Origin: Candidatus Poribacteria bacterium
GTDB taxonomy: Bacteria > Poribacteria > WGA-4E > GCA-2687025
NCBI GenBank assembly: GCA_016866785.1
Contig: VGLH01000039.1
Coordinates: 1-32,517 of the forward strand
Direction of reading: 5' to 3'
Length of the DNA: 32,517 nucleotides
The notes below the pieces were generated by a model. It was not told the DNA's origin and searched no databases. It was given only the letters and a program-made list of their open reading frames with translations. The translations under genes were made by a program, and so were the position numbers. The first letter of the stretch is position 1. Each line of letters opens with the position of its first letter. Of this stretch, positions 24,272 through 32,402 are shown piece after piece.

Positions 24272-25198
24272 GTGTCAGTGAGCCATCCGAAGATCGTCGT
24301 TCAGGTTCCCGCCAGCACGTCGAACCTCGGGTCCGGCTTCGATACCCTCGGAATGGCGCTCCAGATCCATTCCCGATACACGTTTGCCGTATGGGATGGC
24401 GAAGGTCTCTGTCACATCACAGCTTCGGGCTTGAACTCGGACGAGATCCCGCGAGACAGCACGAACCTTGCCTACCGCGCCTACCGCTCGCTCTACGAGC
24501 TCGCGGGACTGGACCCCCCGCCGGTCGCCATTCACATCGTCAACGGAATCCCTCTCGAACGGGGTCTCGGTGGAAGCGCGTCGGCGATCCTCGCCGGACT
24601 GCTCGCGAGCAACGCGTGGGTCTCCGAGCCCGTGCCGATTCAGCAGGTGCTTCAGCTCGCCACACGCCTCGACGGCCATGCTGACAACGTCGCAGCATCG
24701 CTGTACGGCGGTCTCCGCGTCGCGTGCCGAGATGGCGAACGAGTCCATTCCCTCCCGGTGGAGTGCTCGGACGACCTGCAGATCGTGATCGCAATCCCGA
24801 AGGTTCGGGTTCCGACAGCGGCGGCGCGATCCGTGCTCCCGCCATCGATCCCCCTCCAAGACGCCGTCTTCAACATCGGCCGAGTCGCCCTCCTCGTGGC
24901 TGCGTTCGCCACGCGCGAGTACCGGCACCTGGCTGCCGGCATGGAAGACCGTGTCCATCAGACCTACCGCGAGGCACTTGTGCCGGAAATGCGCGAAGCC
25001 TTCACCGCCGCTCGAGAGGCTGGGGCATGGGCCGCTGCGCTGAGCGGATCGGGCCCGACGATCGCGGCATTCTGCATCGGCGCTGCCGAAGAGGTCGCCG
25101 AGGCGATGAGAAGTACCTTTGCACGGGCTCGGATCGATGCGACAATCCACATCACGACGATTGACTTTCGCGGCGCGAGCACGAAGGTCGCGGACTGA
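24272..25198 (+). CDS. thrB: Homoserine kinase ThrB (GHMP family)
   Basis: 308 residues from a GTG with AAGGAG 6 nt upstream. GHMP kinase motifs are present: P-A-S-T-S-N-L-G-S-G-F-D-T-L-G near residue 13, the ATP loop L-E-R-G-L-G-G-S-A-S-A near residue 92, and S-G-S-G-P-T-I-A-A-F near residue 253. ThrB phosphorylates homoserine for threonine synthesis. The family's usual ATP loop G-L-G-S-S is here G-L-G-G-S, which occurs elsewhere and should be functional. thrA and thrC are not in the window. It follows the aminotransferase gene after 56 nt. Confidence 0.94.
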   Translation: MSVSHPKIVVQVPASTSNLGSGFDTLGMALQIHSRYTFAVWDGEGLCHITASGLNSDEIPRDSTNLAYRAYRSLYELAGLDPPPVAIHIVNGIPLERGLGGSASAILAGLLASNAWVSEPVPIQQVLQLATRLDGHADNVAASLYGGLRVACRDGERVHSLPVECSDDLQIVIAIPKVRVPTAAARSVLPPSIPLQDAVFNIGRVALLVAAFATREYRHLAAGMEDRVHQTYREALVPEMREAFTAAREAGAWAAALSGSGPTIAAFCIGAAEEVAEAMRSTFARARIDATIHITTIDFRGASTKVAD

Positions 25199-25315
25199 TG
25201 GGTTCCTGAATCCCCGAGGGCGATCTCGTTTCGCAGGCGATCGACGTCGATGCCGTGATGATCGCGGGTTCGTTCGTCGATCCCGCTCCCAAGAGCCCGG
25301 CAACAGGAGCCCCGA

Positions 25316-28105
25316 ATGTCCGCGCCGTGGTATGCGCAGGATATCCTCGCCATCGTTCGAGCTCTCAAGACGGATCTCAGGACCGGGCTGACCACGCTGG
25401 AGGCGGCTTCTCGCGCCCACGACTCCACGAATGCGGACGTGGCGATGGCGCAGCCGAAGCCCCTCTGGTCTGTGATCGTCGAGCAGGCGACGAACGCCCA
25501 AACCGCGTTGCTGGCGGCGGCGGGCGTGGGATCGGTGTTGGGGGGGCTCGCGACGGGAACACCCGCATACTGGCAAGGGATCGTCTGCCTCGTCGTGGGC
25601 ATCGCGATGGTGGCTATCCGTGTATGGCTCCGCATTCGGATAGACCGGGACCTGTCGTTGATCCGCGCTGGAGTACGGCGGAAGGCGCGGGTTCTGCGCA
25701 ACGGCGAGCCCGTCGATGTGGACCCGTTGGACATCGTCCTCGGAGACGTGCTCCGACTCCGCGCCGGGGACGCAGTTCCAGCCGACGCCCGCGTGTTCGC
25801 GTGCCAGGGCTTGTGCGTCAACCAGTCGCCTCTCACCGGTATCTCAGACCCGTCCGAGAAGACCTCGAGCACGTTGACCGGCGAGCTCTCGCCTCAAGAA
25901 CAGACGAACATGCTGTTCGCGGGATCGTTCGTCCATTCGGGTACCGGCAGCGCCGTCGTGGTTGCCGTCGGTGACGAGAGAACGATCTGTCAGTTCTACG
26001 CCAACCGGCACGCCGAGTTTCCGCTCGTCGCGACCCACGACCACGTGGCGCGCGCCTATCCGAAGATCGCTTGGCTCGGAGCCGTCGGCGCGCTCATCCT
26101 GGCAGCGCTCGTGCATCGTGGCGTCTCGGCGAACGCCGGAGAGACGCTGCACGCTGCCAGTGTCGCTGTCGCGTTTGTCTTGGCGGTGCTCCCTGCGCAA
26201 TCCGAACTGCTGACACTGCTGGTGTTCGCCAAGAGCCTCAAGGGATTGGTGCGGCTAGGAGCTTCCGTACAGGACCCGGAGATGCTGGAGTCGCTCGCGC
26301 TGACGACGACCGTGTGCTTCGACCCGCAGGGAGTCATCACGCGTGACGAGATGGCTGTTCATCGCGTGTTCGTCGACGGGCAGGTCTTCGACGGAAGCGC
26401 CGTACCCAGGCTCCTCGGAGCGGGAACAGAGATCGAACCCAACGAAGAATTGCTCCGGTATTCGATGCCCGATGTCGAGTACTCCGACGCGCCGGAGGAC
26501 ACGTCCGACGGTCCGACTGCGCCGCCGGACCTGTACCTCTTGCTCGTGAGCACGGCGATGTGCGCGCTCCACGCAGACGCGGGAGAAGACGGTCGGGAAG
26601 CGATGGAGCCACGCGTCAAGGACGCCCTCCTGCAACTGGCACGCAACGCCGGGATCGACGCATCGAGCTTCCGCGGCCTGATGCCCAAAGTCGCGGACTT
26701 GCCCTACGACTCGACGCGTCGCCGACAGAGCGTTCTCTTCCGCACCGAAGCAGATCGCGGATACCTGTTCGTCATCGGCAGCGTGGCGCCGATCCTGGAG
26801 CAGTCGAAGACGATCCGCCTCAACGACGAGGAAGACGTGCTCCAAGCCCGGCAGCGGGAGACCTTGTTCTACGTTCACGACGTCATGCGGTCGGACACGA
26901 CCCACGTGGTCGGTGTCGCCTATCGACGGATCTTCGGCGATATCGACCATGCAGCGGAGAACATCGAACGGCTCGAGGACGGAGTGACCTTCCTGGGGAT
27001 GATCGGGTTCTCCGATCCGCTTCGTGGCGATCTGCCCGAGGTGTTCGATGCGTGTTCGCGGGCTGGGATGCGTCTCGTCATGATGGCGGATGCGGAACCG
27101 CAGGTGGCTCGGCGCATCGCACGGGAGTGTGGTCTGCTGGATCATCGGTCACAGTTGCTGACAGGCGATCAGCTCAACCTGATGGAAGACGACGACCTGA
27201 TGCCCATGGTGGACCGGGTCATCGTCTACTCCCAGTTGCGGGGCGACCAGAAGGCGCGTGTGACGTCGATCCTTCGACGCCGAGAGAACGACGTGGCGTT
27301 CATGGGCAGGAACATGTACGACATCCCGGCGTTGCGCCACGCCGACGTCAGCATCGCCCCTGCCCGGTTCAGCGCGGATGCCGCCGTCCACGAGGCTGGG
27401 ATCGTCCTGGAAGATGCGACGCTCGGGGGTCTCTATCGCGTGCTCCGACTCGCCAAGGATGCGGGACGCGTCATTCGGCGGGTATCTCATTGGAGCCTGT
27501 CCGTGCACGCCGCGCTGGGATTCCTGCTCGCGATTGGCGCGGTGGTCGGGCTCTTTCTCGGCGGACCCAAGGTTCCGCTGGAGCTCTCGCAGCTCGTCTG
27601 GGCAGAGCTGCTCATCTTCGGCGTTCCGTTCTCGCTGGCTGCGGTGGGTATGCGGTTCCCTGAACCGACTCACTGGGCTACTGCGAACCGCAACGTGCCC
27701 AAGGGAATCGCCTGGCAGCACGTCGCGTCGCGAGGGCTGGTGCTCGCGCTGATGTCGCTCGCCGCGGGGATTGTCGTCTCGCGGTCGGTGCCGGCGGGAC
27801 CGTCACGAGCCGCCGTTTATCAAGCAGCTTCGGCGTTTGTTCTGGTGTCTTCATCGCTCGTGCTGCTGCTGCGTGACCTCATTGGCAGGCGAGGACCCGG
27901 AGCCGAGTTCGCCAAAGCGAACCGCTGGCTCATCGCTGGGTCGGCGGTGTCGGCGTTCCTTGCGGCTGTGGTTCCGTTCACACCGATCGGTGGGCTCTTC
28001 GGCGCTCCTGGGAGCGAGACGCTGGCTCCGGCGACGTTCCGCGTGATGTGGGTGGTACTCGCGGCGTTACCGGTTGCTGCGTGGTTCATGCCTCAGCCGG
28101 AATGA
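25316..28105 (+). CDS. Degenerate P-type ATPase-like membrane protein (probable pseudoenzyme)
   Basis: 929 residues from an ATG with AGGAG 7 nt upstream. The layout is that of a P2-type (Ca2+-ATPase-like) pump: N-terminal cation-ATPase region, two helices, A domain, helix pair, P/N domains, then six C-terminal helices. The catalytic motifs are eroded. TGES is T174-G-I-S. The intramembrane P-E-G-L motif is P293-A-Q-S. DKTGTLT is D336-P-Q-G-V-I-T, with only the Asp, G and last T kept. The N-domain KGAP is I487-G-S-V-A-P. TGD is A591-D-A. GDGVNDAP is G664-R-N-M-Y-D-I-P. DPxR (567-570) and the hinge Q-K remain. The frame is open throughout with normal codon use, so it looks selected and not decaying. 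Ion pumping is unlikely; a sensor, scaffold or channel-like role is possible. Confidence 0.88.
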   Translation: MSAPWYAQDILAIVRALKTDLRTGLTTLEAASRAHDSTNADVAMAQPKPLWSVIVEQATNAQTALLAAAGVGSVLGGLATGTPAYWQGIVCLVVGIAMVAIRVWLRIRIDRDLSLIRAGVRRKARVLRNGEPVDVDPLDIVLGDVLRLRAGDAVPADARVFACQGLCVNQSPLTGISDPSEKTSSTLTGELSPQEQTNMLFAGSFVHSGTGSAVVVAVGDERTICQFYANRHAEFPLVATHDHVARAYPKIAWLGAVGALILAALVHRGVSANAGETLHAASVAVAFVLAVLPAQSELLTLLVFAKSLKGLVRLGASVQDPEMLESLALTTTVCFDPQGVITRDEMAVHRVFVDGQVFDGSAVPRLLGAGTEIEPNEELLRYSMPDVEYSDAPEDTSDGPTAPPDLYLLLVSTAMCALHADAGEDGREAMEPRVKDALLQLARNAGIDASSFRGLMPKVADLPYDSTRRRQSVLFRTEADRGYLFVIGSVAPILEQSKTIRLNDEEDVLQARQRETLFYVHDVMRSDTTHVVGVAYRRIFGDIDHAAENIERLEDGVTFLGMIGFSDPLRGDLPEVFDACSRAGMRLVMMADAEPQVARRIARECGLLDHRSQLLTGDQLNLMEDDDLMPMVDRVIVYSQLRGDQKARVTSILRRRENDVAFMGRNMYDIPALRHADVSIAPARFSADAAVHEAGIVLEDATLGGLYRVLRLAKDAGRVIRRVSHWSLSVHAALGFLLAIGAVVGLFLGGPKVPLELSQLVWAELLIFGVPFSLAAVGMRFPEPTHWATANRNVPKGIAWQHVASRGLVLALMSLAAGIVVSRSVPAGPSRAAVYQAASAFVLVSSSLVLLLRDLIGRRGPGAEFAKANRWLIAGSAVSAFLAAVVPFTPIGGLFGAPGSETLAPATFRVMWVVLAALPVAAWFMPQPE

Positions 28106-28122
28106 TCCGGTGACATTCCGGC
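28096..28122 (+). terminator. Stem-loop overlapping the stop codon of the P-type ATPase-like gene
   Basis: A perfect 9-bp inverted repeat: GCCGGAATG (28096-28104) and CATTCCGGC (28114-28122) with a 9-nt loop. The TGA stop (28103-28105) lies at the stem/loop border. No T tract follows, so it is a hairpin-type or bidirectional terminator, or an mRNA 3'-end structure, not a canonical intrinsic terminator. Confidence 0.5.
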
Positions 28123-28147
28123 GGATGCGATCTGCCCTCGAGCCGCT

Positions 28148-28176
28148 TGGACAGAGCCGCGAGACTGAGCTATGAC
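28148..28176 (+). promoter_or_regulatory. Putative promoter of the oxidoreductase/PhyH gene pair
   Basis: TGGACA (28148-28153, 5/6), 17 nt, then TATGAC (28171-28176, 4/6). It would give a long leader (about 190 nt) that includes the 15-bp tandem repeat at 28333-28359. The rest of 28123-28372 shows nothing else recognisable. Confidence 0.4.
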
Positions 28177-28332
28177 CTAGTACAAACAGGTCCGTTTCCG
28201 GCGTCTGCGTGGTTGAGACCAGTCTCTCGAGCACGGAATGCCGGTCCCATCCGCGCGACGCAGGTCTGACGGCTCGACGCAGCGATTCGTACGGCGCGTG
28301 CTCGGACCGCGTGCACACATTTGCCGCAGCCC

Positions 28333-28359
28333 ATTGGGCGCTCTCCTATTGGGCGCTCT
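28333..28359. repeat. Short tandem direct repeat just upstream of an SD
   Basis: ATTGGGCGCTCT occurs at 28333-28344 and again at 28348-28359 (period 15, 3-nt spacer CCT). The second copy ends 1 nt before the AGGAGA SD of the gene at 28373. It could be an operator or a slippage product. Confidence 0.6.
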
Positions 28360-28372
28360 GAGGAGACCTACC

Positions 28373-29455
28373 GTGAAACAGGTTAATGTCGGACTGATCG
28401 GCTCGCAGTTTATCTCTGACATTCACGCCCATTCGTTGCAGCGCGTTCCTCGGGCGAACATTCTGGCAGTCGCTTCACGCACGCCGTCGCATGTGGAGGC
28501 GTTCGCCAAGCGCTTCGATATCCCGCACGCGTACACCGACTACATGCGCATGCTCGAGATGCCTGAGATCGACGTCGTCGTGTTGGGTCTGCCAAACGAC
28601 CTGCATTCCGAAGCCGCGCAGTATGCGGCAGAGGCTGGGAAGCACGTCATCTGCGAGAAGCCCCTCGCAGTCAACCTCGAACAAGCGGATGCGATGATCC
28701 GTACGTGCCGCAAGGCGAACGTCAAGCTCATGTATGCCGAGGAACTGTGCTTCACGCCGAAGTACGTCCGGCTGAAGACCCTGGTGGACGAGGGAGCCCT
28801 CGGCGACGTTTACATGATCAAGCAGTGCGAGAAGCACGACGGACCCCACTCTCCCTGGTTCTGGGACGTCTCCCGATCCGGCGGTGGCGTGACGCTCGAC
28901 ATGGGATGCCACGCGTTCCAGTTCTTCCGATGGATGTTGGGGAACCCGCCCGTGGAGAGCGTCTGGGCGGAGATGGGAACCTACGTCCATCGCGACAAGA
29001 CACAGGGCGACGACAACGCGGTCATCGTGGTCAACTTCGCCAACGGCGTGTCCTGCGTGGCTGAGGAGAGTTGGGCGAAACCGGGCGGCATGGACGACAC
29101 TGCCGAAGTCTACGGATCGGGCGGCGTCGCGTACGCCGACCTGCTGCACGGCAACTCGATCCGCACTTACAGCTCGCAGGGCTACGGATACGCCGTCGAG
29201 AAAGCCGGGAGCACCAAGGGCTGGTCGTTCACGATCTACGAGGAGGCGTGGAACTACGGCTTTCCGCAGGAGTTCGAGCACTTCATCGACTGCGTCGCAG
29301 ACGACAAGGAGCCGCTCGTGACCGGAGACGATGGCAGAGCGGTTCTCGAGATCATCTTTGCCGCGTACGAATCCGCCGGAACCGGCAGGAAGGTCCAGTT
29401 CCCGTATACGACGAGCGCGAAGCGACCGATCGATCTTTGGCGTCCGTCCGCCTAG
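28373..29455 (+). CDS. Gfo/Idh/MocA family oxidoreductase
   Basis: 360 residues from a GTG with AGGAGA 6 nt upstream; the longer upstream frame lacks an SD and runs through the promoter region. The N-terminal Rossmann motif is V-G-L-I-G-S-Q-F-I-S, a variant of GxGxxG in which the second and third Gly are replaced. The canonical E-K-P-L-A is present near residue 100, and G-G-G-V-T-L-D-M-G-C-H near residue 175 provides the catalytic Asp/His pair. The C-terminal F-E-H-F-I-D-C-V and Y-E-S-A-G-T-G-R-K-V are typical family ends. It is an NAD(P)-dependent sugar or cyclitol dehydrogenase of unknown substrate. A PhyH dioxygenase gene follows 24 nt later, likely in the same operon. Confidence 0.92.
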   Translation: MKQVNVGLIGSQFISDIHAHSLQRVPRANILAVASRTPSHVEAFAKRFDIPHAYTDYMRMLEMPEIDVVVLGLPNDLHSEAAQYAAEAGKHVICEKPLAVNLEQADAMIRTCRKANVKLMYAEELCFTPKYVRLKTLVDEGALGDVYMIKQCEKHDGPHSPWFWDVSRSGGGVTLDMGCHAFQFFRWMLGNPPVESVWAEMGTYVHRDKTQGDDNAVIVVNFANGVSCVAEESWAKPGGMDDTAEVYGSGGVAYADLLHGNSIRTYSSQGYGYAVEKAGSTKGWSFTIYEEAWNYGFPQEFEHFIDCVADDKEPLVTGDDGRAVLEIIFAAYESAGTGRKVQFPYTTSAKRPIDLWRPSA

Positions 29456-29479
29456 ATGGACGCCGACTGGAGGTGAGGC

Positions 29480-30217
29480 GTGGGGAGGCTTCTGAGTCGC
29501 GACGAGATCGCCGCGTACGAGCGCGACGGCTACCTGGCGTTCGAGGGCTTGCTGTCTGACGCCGAGGTGGACGCGTTGCTCGAACGCGCTGGGAAGATCG
29601 TGGAGGAAGAGCGTTCGGGAGTCCGCGTCCAGGTCGAGCCGCGCGTCGCCAAGGGCGAGCTGGCTGCGGAATCGAGGTTGAAGTCGATCCGCAAGGTCGA
29701 AGGGTTGGTTGAGCACGACGATCTCTTCATGGGCTTCGCGCAGCATCCGAACATCCTGCCGCGCATCCGAGACCTGCTCGGCGACCGTATACGGATGTTC
29801 CGCGACGCGCTCATGATGAAGCCGCCGCGAGTCGGCTCTGAGAAGCCGTACCACCAAGACTCCGCCTACTGGCAGATCGAACCGATGAACCTGTGCTCAG
29901 TCTGGGCGGCGCTCGATGATGCGACGCTCGAGAACGGCTGTATGCGGGTCCTGCCGGGGAGCCATCGCCAGGGCGTCGTCGAACATCGTTCGATCCGCGA
30001 CTTCCAGGTCGATGAGGGCTCGCTCGACCTGAGCTCCGAAGTCAGCGTGCCGCTGAGACGAGGCGGCGTGCTGTTCTTCCACAGCCTTCTGCTTCATGCG
30101 ACGTCCGATAATCTCTCGGATCGCCCGCGTCGTGCGATGATCGTCAGCTACATGGGAGCCGATGCCCGCTTCACCGGTCCGAGCGACAAGGCGCCGCAGT
30201 ACCTCCAGCTCGCTTAG
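29480..30217 (+). CDS. Phytanoyl-CoA dioxygenase (PhyH) family protein
   Basis: 245 residues from a GTG with GGAGGTG a few bases upstream. Fe(II)/2-oxoglutarate oxygenase motifs: Y-H125-Q-D127, a distal His in H-S-L-L-L-H206, R-P-R-R afterwards for the 2-oxoglutarate carboxylate, and the family block D-D-A-T-L-E-N-G-C-M-R-V-L-P-G-S-H. It starts with the typical R-D-E-I-A-A-Y-E-R-D-G-Y helix. It is probably co-transcribed with the preceding oxidoreductase gene, and overlaps the following glycosidase-like gene if that begins at its first ATG. The substrate is unknown. Confidence 0.93.
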   Translation: MGRLLSRDEIAAYERDGYLAFEGLLSDAEVDALLERAGKIVEEERSGVRVQVEPRVAKGELAAESRLKSIRKVEGLVEHDDLFMGFAQHPNILPRIRDLLGDRIRMFRDALMMKPPRVGSEKPYHQDSAYWQIEPMNLCSVWAALDDATLENGCMRVLPGSHRQGVVEHRSIRDFQVDEGSLDLSSEVSVPLRRGGVLFFHSLLLHATSDNLSDRPRRAMIVSYMGADARFTGPSDKAPQYLQLA

Positions 30218-31292
30218 GCGATTTCCCACCGCGTCGGCGTGGGTTCGAATCGCGGTGTGCGCCTTCGTCTTGCTGACGTCCTACGCCAGATCGGGGTCTG
30301 CAACCGTGCTCGAAGTCCACGATGGGTCGTTCGTCATCGATGGCGAACCGACTTTCCTGCTGGGAATCAGCTACTATGGCGGTCTTGGCGCTTCGGACGA
30401 GGTACTCGGTTCCGACCTCGACCGGATCGCCGCGTGCGGGTTCAACTGGCTGCGCGTGTGGGCGACGTGGACGGCGTTCGGCGAGGACGTTTCCGCGGTC
30501 AACGACGACGGATCGCCGCGCGAGCCGTATGTGAGCCGCCTCGTGCGCCTCGTCAACATGGCGGATGCGCGAGGCATGGTCGTCGACGTGACGCTGACGC
30601 GCGGTCTCAAGCGATCTGACGGTGAGTCGAGGCTGTGGGGAAAGCTCCCGGACTTCGCGGCGCATGAGCGTGCGGTCGAGACCATCACGGAGACGCTCCG
30701 CGACCGGCGCAACGTCTACATCGACCTGGCGAACGAGCGGAACGTCGGCGATGACCGGTTCGTGCCGATTTCGGAGCTAGCGGCTCTGCGCAAGATGGTC
30801 CGGTCAATAGACCCCGATCGTCTCGTGACGGCATCTCATGGCGGCGACATGATCGCCGAGGACGCTCGCGCATACATCGACGAGGTCGGCGTCGATCTGT
30901 TGACGCCGCACCGCGACCGCTACGCGGGGTCCCCTGGCGACACGCCCGCGCGTACGCGTGAGTACCTGTCCTGGATCACCGATGTCGGGCAAGATGTTGC
31001 CCTTCACTATCAGGAGCCCTTCCGACGGGGTTACGATCCGGGCCGGTGGAACCCAGTCGCTGCGGACTTCGTGCAGGACCTCGACGCAGCGTTCGACGCT
31101 GGCGCGGCGGGCTGGTGCTTCCACAACGGCGATACTCGCATGCCCGGAAGCGACGGCAGACCGCGTCGTTCCTTCGACCTGCGCGAGGGCTCGTTGTTCG
31201 ACGGGCTGGATCGGGAGGAGCGGGCGTTCGTGGAGAGCTTGTCAGAATGGGTCCGCCGGCACGGCAGGCGCGCCGCAGGCAGAACTGAGTGA
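30162..31292 (+). CDS. Secreted glycoside hydrolase-like TIM-barrel protein (GH-A clan/cellulase-like)
   Basis: Up to 376 residues. A signal-peptide-like segment follows an Arg/Ser-rich start (hydrophobic A-V-C-A-F-V-L-L-T-S-Y, small residues A-R-S-G-S-A-T). The ATG at 30162 overlaps the PhyH gene by 56 nt; a GTG at 30255 is a shorter alternative, so the start is uncertain. The mature part looks like a GH5-type barrel: F-L-L-G-I-S-Y-Y-G, G-F-N-W-L-R-V-W near residue 90, the putative acid/base in D-L-A-N-E-R-N, and a later Y-Q-E-P-F-R-R that could hold the nucleophile. Typical substrates are beta-glucans or mannans; none is certain here. A perfect hairpin at its stop ends the transcript. Confidence 0.8.
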   Translation: MPASPVRATRRRSTSSSLRRFPTASAWVRIAVCAFVLLTSYARSGSATVLEVHDGSFVIDGEPTFLLGISYYGGLGASDEVLGSDLDRIAACGFNWLRVWATWTAFGEDVSAVNDDGSPREPYVSRLVRLVNMADARGMVVDVTLTRGLKRSDGESRLWGKLPDFAAHERAVETITETLRDRRNVYIDLANERNVGDDRFVPISELAALRKMVRSIDPDRLVTASHGGDMIAEDARAYIDEVGVDLLTPHRDRYAGSPGDTPARTREYLSWITDVGQDVALHYQEPFRRGYDPGRWNPVAADFVQDLDAAFDAGAAGWCFHNGDTRMPGSDGRPRRSFDLREGSLFDGLDREERAFVESLSEWVRRHGRRAAGRTE

Positions 31293-31325
31293 ACGGGGCG
31301 CCGTACTCCTGACAGCGCCCCGTTC
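31291..31325. terminator. Perfect 11-bp hairpin between convergent genes
   Basis: GAACGGGGCGC (31291-31301) pairs perfectly with GCGCCCCGTTC (31315-31325) across a 13-nt loop. The stem begins inside the TGA stop of the upstream gene and ends 16 nt before the stop of the convergent PhyH gene. There is no T tract, as at 28096-28122. It is likely a bidirectional terminator. Confidence 0.65.
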
Positions 31326-31340
31326 GCTAGAACCGACGCG

Positions 31341-32144
31341 TCAGGCGACCCGTCGGCGATTGTCGTAAACGACCGGGAACGAATCCCCTTCGAGGATCGC
31401 CCCCTTCGGCACGTTGACGAACTGCTCCATCGGGTGCCAGCCGATGGGTTCGTATCGCGTGTGTCCGGGCATGTAGTGGACGGCGATCGCCGGACGCGGC
31501 CGATCGGTTCTGTTCTGTGGGCTGCCGTGCCATGTCAGGCAGTGATGCAGGTGGCACTCGCCCTTCTTGACCGGTGCTGGGACCTTCTCGATGACGACAT
31601 CGGGCGGCAACTGCGACGGATCGCGATGGATCGGCGTGAACTCATCGCGCGTTCCGAGGAACCGCTGCTGGTTCCCCCACTTGTGGCTTCCGGGAACCAT
31701 CCACATGCAGCCGTTGTCGATGTTGGCGTCCTGCAGCGCAACCCAGCCCGAGATCAGATCCGCCGGCTGGATCGTGGGCCAGAGGGGATGGTCCTGATGC
31801 CAGCCTGTGGGTCCGCCTTCGCGCGGCGGCTTGAACTGCACTTGATCGTGCCAGATGCGGAGCACGTCGGTACGGCAGAGCTGTGCGACCGCCACCGTGA
31901 TCTCGGGGCGGCGCGCCAGATCGAGGAACAGGTCGCTCGCTTCCCAGATGTTGACGATCTGGATGACAACGTTCGTGGGATCGTTGGTCAGATTCCGGTT
32001 CAGGACCGGCTTGCGGTCCGTCTGGTCGTGCATGACGCGGAGCATGTCGTCGTAGAGCCGATCGCACTCCTCGTCCGAGAAGACCTTCCCCAACTTGATG
32101 AAGCCGCGCTCATCGAACTCGCGGACCTGCGCGTCCGTCAGCAT
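31341..32144 (-). CDS. Phytanoyl-CoA dioxygenase (PhyH) family protein
   Basis: 267 residues from the ATG at 32142-32144 with GAGGG upstream. Fe(II)/2-oxoglutarate oxygenase residues: G-W-H116-Q-D118, a distal His in H-C-L-T-W-H206, then R-P-R-P; the block D-A-N-I-D-N-G-C-M-W-M-V-P-G-S-H is diagnostic. It diverges clearly from the other two PhyH proteins in the window (different spacer lengths and flanking motifs), so this is not a recent local duplication. It appears monocistronic, with its own promoter and the shared hairpin terminator. The substrate is unknown. Confidence 0.93.
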   Translation of the reverse strand: MLTDAQVREFDERGFIKLGKVFSDEECDRLYDDMLRVMHDQTDRKPVLNRNLTNDPTNVVIQIVNIWEASDLFLDLARRPEITVAVAQLCRTDVLRIWHDQVQFKPPREGGPTGWHQDHPLWPTIQPADLISGWVALQDANIDNGCMWMVPGSHKWGNQQRFLGTRDEFTPIHRDPSQLPPDVVIEKVPAPVKKGECHLHHCLTWHGSPQNRTDRPRPAIAVHYMPGHTRYEPIGWHPMEQFVNVPKGAILEGDSFPVVYDNRRRVA

Positions 32145-32194
32145 GTAGATACCCTCGCTTTGGTCGTATCCCTCACCGAAACGGGATCACGGGA

Positions 32195-32223
32195 ACTGTA
32201 GCGTTCGATCTGTCCGTACACAA
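32195..32223 (-). promoter_or_regulatory. Putative promoter of the minus-strand PhyH gene
   Basis: On the minus strand, TTGTGT (32218-32223), 17 nt, then TACAGT (32195-32200). The predicted start is about 45 nt before the ATG. Confidence 0.45.
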
Positions 32224-32312
32224 GCCAACCTCAGCAGTCGCCAGCGAGGTCGGCAAGGCTCTGACCTGCTCGGCTAAGTTGGGACAGTGGGTGCGACGAG
32301 GAGTATCCACCG

Positions 32313-32402
32313 TTGATAGGCGTCGCGACGGATGTTCTGCATCCGTTTGTGCGCGCGAGGGATCCGATGTTTCAGGAGGACTGGCCTGCTCCCGAAAAGT
32401 GA
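32313..32402 (+). pseudogene. Possible gene start truncated by the IS element
   Basis: A TTG at 32313 with GAGGAG 9 nt upstream opens a short frame (I-G-V-A-T-D-V-L-H-P-F-V-R-A-R-D-P-M-F) of coding-like composition. It runs into the presumed IS end after E-D-W and stops within it at 32400-32402. I do not recognise the protein. It could be an interrupted gene or chance. The rest of 32224-32312 shows nothing else. Confidence 0.3.

Noticed and set aside
25199-25315. An open, coding-like stretch (I-D-V-D-A-V-M-I-A-G-S-F-V-D) between thrB and the P-type ATPase-like gene
   Set aside because: Only about 36 codons with no SD or recognised family; chance open frames of this length are common at high GC.
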